Assembly (NCBI GenBank): GCA_964465665.1
Contig: CAYXKM010000141.1
Location: forward strand, 1-37,421
Source: JAKEGN01 sp964465665
GTDB lineage: Bacteria > Pseudomonadota > Gammaproteobacteria > Steroidobacterales > Woeseiaceae
Reading direction: 5' to 3'
Length of the DNA stretch: 37,421 nt
Under the pieces are notes generated by a model. That model was not told where the DNA came from. It saw nothing but the letters and a program-made list of their open reading frames with translations, and did no database searches. Positions 31,874 to 37,421 of this stretch are shown piece by piece. Every line of letters starts with the position of its first letter. Position 1 is the stretch's first letter. A program made the position numbers and the translations under genes.

Positions 31874-32949
31874 GGATCAGCGTTGGCTGCTGCGAGTGCT
31901 GCGTCCAGCCTGTCAGCCCCGTCGGGGCAACCCACATACGCTTCGCCGATGGATCTGAGCAGCACGAATCGCAGCTTTTTCTGCTGCACTTTTTTGTCGA
32001 GGTCCATGGCCGCTCGCAGCGCCATGGCGCCGACCGCCGGGGGTGTTACGGGCAGCCCGGCCGCGGCAACGAGCGCGCGTAGCCTGTTGCGTTCTGTCGC
32101 CGGCAAGCCGCTGAGCTCCGCTGCCATGATCATGCCGGCGGCAACTGCCTCGCCGTGCAGCCATTCCCCATAGCCGCAACAATTCTCGATGGCATGACCG
32201 AAAGTGTGCCCGAAATTCAGCAACGCCCGTCGCCCCTGTTCCCTTTCGTCGGCCGCGACGACTTCGGCCTTGATCTCGCAGGACCTGTGTATCGCCTGCG
32301 CCAGCAACCCGGTATCCCGGTGCATCAGCGCATCGATATTGCTTTCCAGCCACGCGAAATACTCGGCATCGAGTATCGCCGCGTGCTTTATGATTTCGGC
32401 CATGCCGGCGCTGAACTCACGATCCGGCAAGGTGGACAGGGTATCGATATCGATGAGCACCAGTTTTGGCTGATGAAATGCCCCGATCAGATTCTTGCCG
32501 CCCGCATGATTGACACCGGTCTTGCCGCCGACCGATGAGTCGACCTGGGCTAGTAAAGTTGTGGGGATCTGGATGAACGGCACGCCGCGCATGTAACAGG
32601 CTGCGGCAAATCCGCTGACATCACCAACGACGCCACCGCCGAGGGCAATCACAGTAACATCACGATTCGCGCCCGCGGCTACCAGTTCATCGATGATGAT
32701 CTCGACACTCGCCAGTGTCTTGAACGATTCTCCATCGCGAAGTGTTACCGTGCGCATGTTCTTACCGGAGAGAGCTTTGCGAAGGGTGGCGGCGAAAATT
32801 GGCGCCACTGTTTCGTTGCTTACCACCAGGCAATCCGGTCCGGCGACCCATTTCGGCAGGTCAAATCCACTGCCGAGGAGCCCTGCGCCAATGACGATGG
32901 GATAGCTGCGATCGCCCAGCTCTACTTTCAATGTACGGAGAACTGTCAA
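31870..32949 (-). CDS. aroB: 3-dehydroquinate synthase
   Basis: AroB (359 residues with this start) converts DAHP to 3-dehydroquinate using NAD and zinc. The family segments are GDRSYPIVIGAGLL, RDGESFKTLASVE, ALGGGVVGDVSGFAAA, QIPTTLLAQVDSSVGGKTGVNH, NLIGAFHQP, and the metal-binding NFGHTFGHAIE. There is no suitable ATG. I place the start at a TTG (32949) with AAGGCGG just upstream, because a longer frame from a TTG at 33033 adds a Cys-rich stretch unlike AroB. The aroK stop lies 80 bases upstream of this start. Confidence 0.93.
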   Translation of the reverse strand: MTVLRTLKVELGDRSYPIVIGAGLLGSGFDLPKWVAGPDCLVVSNETVAPIFAATLRKALSGKNMRTVTLRDGESFKTLASVEIIIDELVAAGANRDVTVIALGGGVVGDVSGFAAACYMRGVPFIQIPTTLLAQVDSSVGGKTGVNHAGGKNLIGAFHQPKLVLIDIDTLSTLPDREFSAGMAEIIKHAAILDAEYFAWLESNIDALMHRDTGLLAQAIHRSCEIKAEVVAADEREQGRRALLNFGHTFGHAIENCCGYGEWLHGEAVAAGMIMAAELSGLPATERNRLRALVAAAGLPVTPPAVGAMALRAAMDLDKKVQQKKLRFVLLRSIGEAYVGCPDGADRLDAALAAANADP

Positions 32950-33029
32950 TGCCGTGTCCGCCTTGCCGAAGCGGCAAAGGTTACCTGAATCAGTCGGCGG
33001 AAGTCTTGCCGCACATGGCGCGCAGCAAC

Positions 33030-33536
33030 TCAAAGGGCGTCGAATATTTCCTTGGCGACTGCCTGCACGCGCCGGCCGTCGGTTGCGACCACGAGGTCGG
33101 CAATCTCACGGTACAACGGATCGCGGATTTCCCCGAGTCGCTCGAGTACCGCACGTGGATCACCGCCCGCGAGCAGGGGCCGTTCGCGCCCCCTCTCCGT
33201 GCGTTTCAGCTGCTGAGCGACGCTGGTTTGCAGGTAGACCACGAAGCCTCTGGCGCCCAGACGGCTGCGACTCTCCGCATCGAGTACGGCACCGCCACCG
33301 GTCGCAAGGACGACGCCGGCGCGGTCTGTCAGCTCATCGATGACAGCGGCCTCGCGAGCGCGAAATCCGGGTTCGCCTTCCTTTTCGAATATGAACGCGA
33401 TATCGACGCCCGTGCGGGCCTCGATCTCGTCGTCGCTGTCGACGAAGGCAAAGTGCAGCAGCTTTGCGAGTTGCCGGCCTACGGCGGATTTCCCCGCCCC
33501 CATCGGGCCGACCAGGAACAGATTCTTCGGTTTCAT
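33030..33536 (-). CDS. aroK: Shikimate kinase
   Basis: AroK (168 residues) phosphorylates shikimate. The Walker A motif is GPMGAGKSAVG; DSDDEIEARTG is the shikimate and Mg-binding segment; FRAREAAVI and LATGGGAVL contain the substrate arginine and glycine-rich loop. ERPLLAGGDP forms the lid. The start at 33536 (MKPKNLFLVGPMG) is the family start. An ATG at 33566 lies inside the terminator hairpin and is rejected. No strong ribosome site is present. Confidence 0.95.
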   Translation of the reverse strand: MKPKNLFLVGPMGAGKSAVGRQLAKLLHFAFVDSDDEIEARTGVDIAFIFEKEGEPGFRAREAAVIDELTDRAGVVLATGGGAVLDAESRSRLGARGFVVYLQTSVAQQLKRTERGRERPLLAGGDPRAVLERLGEIRDPLYREIADLVVATDGRRVQAVAKEIFDAL

Positions 33537-33554
33537 GGTTTTCGTGAGGCTAAG

Positions 33555-33586
33555 CCAGAAAGCCAACCGCGAGGTTGGCTTTCTGG
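33555..33586. terminator. Strong bidirectional terminator between pilQ and aroK
   Basis: CCAGAAAGCCAACC (33555-33568), a GCGA loop, and GGTTGGCTTTCTGG (33573-33586) form a perfect 14-bp stem. GCCAACC/GGTTGGC followed by TTTCT is a usable rho-independent terminator in both directions. It lies 22 bases past the pilQ stop and so ends the pil operon. aroK needs a promoter close to or within it. Confidence 0.85.
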
Positions 33587-33608
33587 TCTTAATGATCCGT
33601 TGCCGGGG

Positions 33609-35801
33609 CTAGTAGATGCTTGACCCTTCCGTGAGAATCCGCGGCGTTACGAATATCAGCAGTTCCGCCTTGTTGGAGACATTGCTCCTCGATCGGAACA
33701 ATACGCCAAGCCCCGGAATGTCGCCGAGATACGGAACCTTGTTCACCGTTTCACGTCTTTCGGTCTCGTAGATACCGCCGAGTACAACCGTCTGGCCATC
33801 TCTGACCAGCACCTGCGTCTCGACCGAGCGTGTATCGATACTCGGGACGAATCCTCCGGTTGCGCTCGGGGTCAACTCACCCACGTTATCCTTGCTGACC
33901 AGGAGATCCATGATGATGTTGTTGTCCGGCGTAATTTGCGGGGTCACGGTAAGACTCAGCACCGCTTTCTTGAACTGCGTGGTCGTAGCGCCGGAAGAAG
34001 CGGATTCCTGGTAGGGAATTTCGACGCCCTGTTCGATGCGAGCTTCCTTCTGGTTCGCAGTGATCACTCGCGGAGTCGATACGATCTCTCCGCGGCCTTC
34101 GGCCTGCAGCGCGGTCAATTCGAGATCGACCAGGTACTCGGTTTCCAGCACGGCGAGCGAGAAACGGCCAGCCGGGCTGCCGATCGGTACGTTGACATTG
34201 TATCGATCCGTGAGCTGCGGAAGTTCGATCGGGAATATCGTTCCGTTGGTTCCCAGGTTGTCGATAATGGAGTTGATCATGGTGTCGGTACCGCCGCCGG
34301 TGCCCGAAATCACTGTCGCTCCATCCGAGCTGTTCTCATTGTAGGCCGTGGCACCGAAACGCACGCCCAGTTCGCGACTGAAGTCATCGTTGACCACGAC
34401 GATGCGCGACTCGATCAGTACCTGGCGAATCGGGATGTCCAGCGTGGCTACCAGCCTTCGGATGTTCTGCAACCGCTCGGCCGTGTCGTGAACCAGCAGC
34501 GTATTGGTACGGTCATCGATGGCTACGCTGCCACGTTCCGACAGGAGCGAGTTTTTGCCGTCGCCGCCACCCATCAGGTTGGCGAGATCAGAAGCTTTCG
34601 CATAGTTGACCTGCAGGAACTCGGAGTACAGAGGCTCGAGTTCGGTAATGGCCTGCTTGGCTTCGAGATCGGCCGTTTCACGCGCGGCTATTTCTTCGGC
34701 CGGCGCAACGATGATGACGTTGCCGTTCTGGCGCATGTCGAGACCCTTCGTGGTCATGACAATATCCAGCGCCTGGTCCCACGGAACATTGCGCAATCGC
34801 AACGTGACATTACCCTGCACTGTGTCAGACACCACGATGTTGCTGCCGGAGGTCTCGGCCAGCAACTGCAATACAGCGCGAGTTTCGATGTCCTGGAAGT
34901 TCAGTGTGAGCCGCTGCCCGGAGTACTCCTTGGATTCCGAGAACAGACTCGATGCCACGGCATCTTCCGCGGCCACCGGGTTGATCTCGATCGTAAACTC
35001 GTTGTCGGACTGGTAGGCGAGCTGCTCGTACTTGCCTTCTGCCGAAATGATGATGCGGGTATCGAAATTGGTTTTCAGCGTATCGACCGTAGTTACTGGC
35101 GTCGCGAAATCGGTTACATCGAGGCGTCGCATCAATTCCGACGGCAAGTTCGTGTCCTTGAATATTGCAACAACGCGGCCGCCCTCCTCGCGGATGTCCA
35201 CCGCGGTCGATGGCTCGCTCAGGTTCACCATTATTCGGCCGCCACCACCCTCGGTGCGGCGGAAATCGACACTGTTGATCGCGCGTCCACCGCTGCTTCC
35301 GGATGCGTACGAGGATCTGGCTGCCGGCGCGGCGCCGGCAAATTGCGTCGTAACATCGGTGTCGCTCGCGTCAGCGCCGAGCGTGACAAAAATCGTATTG
35401 CCGCTGCGCCGGGTGTCATAAGCCACCATCGTATCGAGGTTCAGCACGACCCGGGTACGCCCGTTCGCTTCTGCGGCCAAAACCGTGTCCAGCGGCCCGA
35501 GGTTGACATCCCGTCGTCGCGAGGACAGCCCGAGTGTAGTCTCCGGCAAATCCAGCGCTATGCGTGCCGGGTTGTCGATTGTAAACGCCAGAGGCTCCGG
35601 AGCCGTTCCGCTCAGGATAAGCTTCAGTTCCACACGCTGACCCGGCAGGCTCTGCACCTGAATGTCCTGCAACCGGTTGCCTTCCTGAGCATTCGCGGTA
35701 ATGCCGCAAATCAGGAGGATTAAGCCCTGTGCGATTGCCGCCAGTTGCGTCACCGAACGTCGGTATTCTGTGCCGATCATCGGCTTGATATTGAGCGCCA
35801 T
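33609..35801 (-). CDS. pilQ: Type IV pilus secretin
   Basis: PilQ (730 residues) is the outer-membrane secretin through which the pilus passes. After a signal peptide (about residues 14-40, ending ANAQ), it has two AMIN domains (VELKLILSGTAPEPLAF... and SVDFRRTEGGGGRIMV...). A secretin/TonB N-terminal domain (LTLNFQDIETRAVLQLLAE) and a secretin N domain follow. The C-terminal secretin core has VLIESRIVVVNDDFSRELGV and RDGQTVVLGGIYE, ending KAELLIFVTPRIL. The ATG at 35801 has GGGAG eight bases upstream, which I prefer over 35822. Confidence 0.96.
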   Translation of the reverse strand: MALNIKPMIGTEYRRSVTQLAAIAQGLILLICGITANAQEGNRLQDIQVQSLPGQRVELKLILSGTAPEPLAFTIDNPARIALDLPETTLGLSSRRRDVNLGPLDTVLAAEANGRTRVVLNLDTMVAYDTRRSGNTIFVTLGADASDTDVTTQFAGAAPAARSSYASGSSGGRAINSVDFRRTEGGGGRIMVNLSEPSTAVDIREEGGRVVAIFKDTNLPSELMRRLDVTDFATPVTTVDTLKTNFDTRIIISAEGKYEQLAYQSDNEFTIEINPVAAEDAVASSLFSESKEYSGQRLTLNFQDIETRAVLQLLAETSGSNIVVSDTVQGNVTLRLRNVPWDQALDIVMTTKGLDMRQNGNVIIVAPAEEIAARETADLEAKQAITELEPLYSEFLQVNYAKASDLANLMGGGDGKNSLLSERGSVAIDDRTNTLLVHDTAERLQNIRRLVATLDIPIRQVLIESRIVVVNDDFSRELGVRFGATAYNENSSDGATVISGTGGGTDTMINSIIDNLGTNGTIFPIELPQLTDRYNVNVPIGSPAGRFSLAVLETEYLVDLELTALQAEGRGEIVSTPRVITANQKEARIEQGVEIPYQESASSGATTTQFKKAVLSLTVTPQITPDNNIIMDLLVSKDNVGELTPSATGGFVPSIDTRSVETQVLVRDGQTVVLGGIYETERRETVNKVPYLGDIPGLGVLFRSRSNVSNKAELLIFVTPRILTEGSSIY

Positions 35802-35829
35802 TCGAATTACTCCCAGTTCCATTCAGGCA

Positions 35830-36360
35830 TCAGTCTGCAAGACCGACAGCGGCTTCACGTTCAATGTACCCGCCGATCCCGTCCGATATAATTTCAACCA
35901 GTTCAATTTCCGAGTCGTTAACTGCAACGATTCTTCCGTCGTTCTGTCCCATGTAGTTGCCGGGAACGACTCGGTGTACAAGACCGTCAGCGGTTTGCAC
36001 CAGACCGTAGTTGGTTCCGCTAAGCTCCAGCGTGCCGACCATACGCAGGGTATCCAGCGAAAACTGCTCGAGGAACTCGCGGCTACGCTCGGGATCCGGC
36101 CGGGTTGAACCGGCGGCCGCTCCGGCTGCAGCTTGTGGCGCGTCCGGAACAAATGGCGAACGAAAGCCCTCTGCATCGGCTTTGTAAACAAACACTTCGT
36201 AAGGTGTTATCTCGGGTAAAGGCTCGATCCGTCCACCGGGCCTTGCCTTGACTTCATTTATGTACCTGTCGAGGTCATCCATATCGCCCGAGCACGCTGA
36301 CAGGCCGGTGACAACCAGCAGCATTACCGGCAGAAAACGCCTGGTGAGGAAAGCGTCCAT
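35830..36360 (-). CDS. pilP: Type IV pilus assembly lipoprotein
   Basis: PilP (176 residues) is an inner-membrane lipoprotein linking the PilN/PilO complex to PilQ. The signal ends in the lipobox LSACSGD, and the following DDLDRYINEVKARPGGRIEPLP and YEVFVYKADAEGFRSPFVP are typical of PilP. The C-terminal beta domain (MVGTLELSGTNYGLVQTADG, RVVPGNYMGQNDGRI) binds the secretin. An Ala/Gly-rich linker lies between. Two bases separate it from pilO. Confidence 0.95.
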   Translation of the reverse strand: MDAFLTRRFLPVMLLVVTGLSACSGDMDDLDRYINEVKARPGGRIEPLPEITPYEVFVYKADAEGFRSPFVPDAPQAAAGAAAGSTRPDPERSREFLEQFSLDTLRMVGTLELSGTNYGLVQTADGLVHRVVPGNYMGQNDGRIVAVNDSEIELVEIISDGIGGYIEREAAVGLAD

Positions 36361-36362
36361 TG

Positions 36363-36962
36363 TTATTCTGCCTCCTCTTCGATATAGCGATAGGTCTTCG
36401 CCGTGGTCTCCACCGTCAGCCGATCGAACCGTGTTACGTCGTCCGGCGTAATGATGATGTTGTGCAGTGTGACAATTCGCGGCAATGCGGCGACACCGCT
36501 GACAAAGTTCGCGACCTCGTGGTAGCCGCCGGAAAGTATGATCTTGATCGGCTTCTCGGCGTAGAAATCCTTGGGAATCTCCGGCTGAGGCTGGAACAGC
36601 TTTTCCTGCAATCCGGCAGCGAGCCCCGCCTGCGAGATATCGACGATCAGGCTCGGGATCTCGGTTTCACCTGGCAACTGCCGCAGCATCGTGCCGAATG
36701 ATTGCTCCATTTGTGCGAGTTGTGCCTTGTAGGCATCGTAGTTAGCGGCCTTGCGCTGCTTGTTTTCGAAGGTGACACGCAGGTCCTGTTCGACCTGCTG
36801 CTCCCGTTTCAGGTGCGGCAACCTGTCTTCGAGAATGAAAAAGTAGATACCCATGCCGACAACGACGGCGAATACCAGGCCGATGACGCCGGCGCGGAAA
36901 ACAAAGGGCCAGCGGCCAACGTCATTGACGTCAAGGGCTCTCAGTTCGTCGAGTAGTTTCAT
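36363..36962 (-). CDS. pilO: Type IV pilus inner-membrane protein
   Basis: PilO (199 residues) has a short cytoplasmic N-terminus, one transmembrane helix (about residues 24-47), a periplasmic coiled coil (RLPHLKREQQVEQDLRVTFE...), and a ferredoxin-like domain (IKIILSGGYHEVANFVSGVA, PRIVTLHNIIIT). It pairs with PilN in the inner-membrane alignment complex. Its start overlaps pilN's stop by ATGA (36959-36962). Confidence 0.95.
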   Translation of the reverse strand: MKLLDELRALDVNDVGRWPFVFRAGVIGLVFAVVVGMGIYFFILEDRLPHLKREQQVEQDLRVTFENKQRKAANYDAYKAQLAQMEQSFGTMLRQLPGETEIPSLIVDISQAGLAAGLQEKLFQPQPEIPKDFYAEKPIKIILSGGYHEVANFVSGVAALPRIVTLHNIIITPDDVTRFDRLTVETTAKTYRYIEEEAE

Positions 36963-37330
36963 CGTCCGGCCTCCGCATCCATGTCGTCGCCTTCTCCATC
37001 CTGGCGAATCTGCTTCAGGGCGAGCGTGAATTCGGCCTGCCTTGCCGGGCCTTTGTCTGTCGTCTCCACTTTCTGCACGTCAGGATCGGTGAACCAGTCC
37101 GACGCATCTATTTGCCGCATCAGGGCCGATACGCGCGTGCTCGATTGGGCGACCCCTTTCAGTTCGACCTGTGAACCGGTCTGTTTCAGTCCGGTCAGAT
37201 ATACGCCTTCCGGCAGCTGCCTCGCCATCTCATCGAAGAGATGCACGACTTCCGGCCGGCTGCTCTGCAATTGCTCGATGATCTCCATGCGCGCGAGCAG
37301 GCGCTCCTTCTGCCGCGAGCTGCGTGCTGC
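36959..37330 (-). CDS. pilN: Type IV pilus inner-membrane protein, N-terminus broken or missing
   Basis: The C-terminal part is clearly PilN: ERLLARMEIIEQLQSSRPE, VVHLFDEMARQLPEGVYLTGL, VAQSSTRVSALMRQIDASDWF. The first Met of this frame is at 37288. Upstream, by about 37303-37330, PilN-like sequence ends in this frame. The hydrophobic helix nearer the edge (LVAFFLALTIPSVVLVVQAY) is in a different frame. The family's N-terminal PWR motif and about 45-residue coiled coil after the membrane helix are not seen. It could be a frameshift with deletion, or a join to other DNA near the contig end. The upstream limit is approximate. Confidence 0.8.
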   Translation of the reverse strand, partial: AARSSRQKERLLARMEIIEQLQSSRPEVVHLFDEMARQLPEGVYLTGLKQTGSQVELKGVAQSSTRVSALMRQIDASDWFTDPDVQKVETTDKGPARQAEFTLALKQIRQDGEGDDMDAEAGR

Positions 37331-37421
37331 GGAACGCGGCCCACTTGAGCTGGCTGTAGGCCTGCACGACGAGCACGACCGACGGAATCGTGAGCGCCAG
37401 AAAGAACGCCACGAGCACGAG
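37331..37421 (-). other. Right-edge reading frame not matching pilN
   Basis: The frame reads GTGCTCGTGGCG onward as a membrane helix followed by SQLKWAAFRSTQLAAE. This hydrophobic helix plus a short amphipathic stretch recalls a sensor-kinase N-terminus more than PilN, but 30 residues are too few to decide. The frame has no stop before the edge and continues, out of frame with pilN, through about 37230. Confidence 0.35.

Noticed and set aside
30563..32173. Long plus-strand frame (536 codons) opposite dgt and pyrF upstream region
   Set aside because: Antisense shadow of dgt; no family features, and high-G+C codon structure leaves long open frames on the other strand.
33537..33566. Longer aroK start at 33566
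   Set aside because: It lies inside the terminator hairpin and adds residues absent from shikimate kinases.
33936..35723. Long plus-strand frame (595 codons) opposite pilQ
   Set aside because: Shadow of the pilQ secretin; no ribosome site or domain pattern.

Overview
The window is a high-G+C, gene-dense chromosomal segment from a gammaproteobacterium. It carries a type IV pilus assembly block followed by aroK-aroB, the ybbA-ybbP/tesA divergon, and an unfused seven-gene trp operon behind a Trp-rich leader peptide. These fit a free-living gammaproteobacterium outside the Enterobacterales, perhaps of the Woeseiales/Chromatiales type; the lineage is my inference. No tRNA, rRNA, insertion sequence, phage gene or CRISPR array was seen. 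No gene-free stretch reaches 300 bases.

Left part (1-6.7 kb): a 3'-truncated AsmA-like envelope protein gene on the minus strand, a small DUF1428 gene, then a minus-strand unit of ECF sigma factor, membrane anti-sigma-like protein and DUF4097 beta-repeat protein. Next is a plus-strand c-di-GMP protein with REC-like, PAS, GGDEF and degenerate EAL parts, preceded by a 27-codon upstream ORF. Two REP-like palindromes follow it.

Tryptophan block (6.9-13.9 kb, minus strand): trpL-trpE-G-D-C-F-B-A plus a DUF2007/zinc-ribbon gene. Nearly every junction is a 4-base ATGA overlap. Upstream lie a recognisable promoter, a leader peptide with three tandem Trp codons, and a terminator/antiterminator pair. 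This is a classical ribosome-mediated attenuator. A 22-bp near-perfect palindrome sits just upstream of the promoter.

Middle (13.9-23.2 kb): an SLC13/DASS-type permease with RCK-C-like domains, an unrecognised 447-residue protein divergent from yajQ-ppc, a nitroreductase-fold protein resembling iodotyrosine deiodinase, a hydroxypyruvate-reductase-like dehydrogenase, and a thioesterase-like protein.

Right part (23.2-37.4 kb): ybbA-ybbP, divergent from tesA-fadD, with tesA and ybbA start codons overlapping on one CATG. Then hemE and pyrF, a 20-bp perfect inverted repeat, dgt, aroB, aroK, a strong bidirectional terminator, and pilQ-pilP-pilO-pilN. The pilN reading frame breaks about 100 bases from the right edge, which may be a real lesion or an assembly join.

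Most of the window is ordinary core metabolism. The most notable items are the trp leader, the degenerate EAL/REC signalling protein, the perfect 20-bp hairpin, the deiodinase-like flavoprotein, the orphan 447-residue protein and the pilN break.
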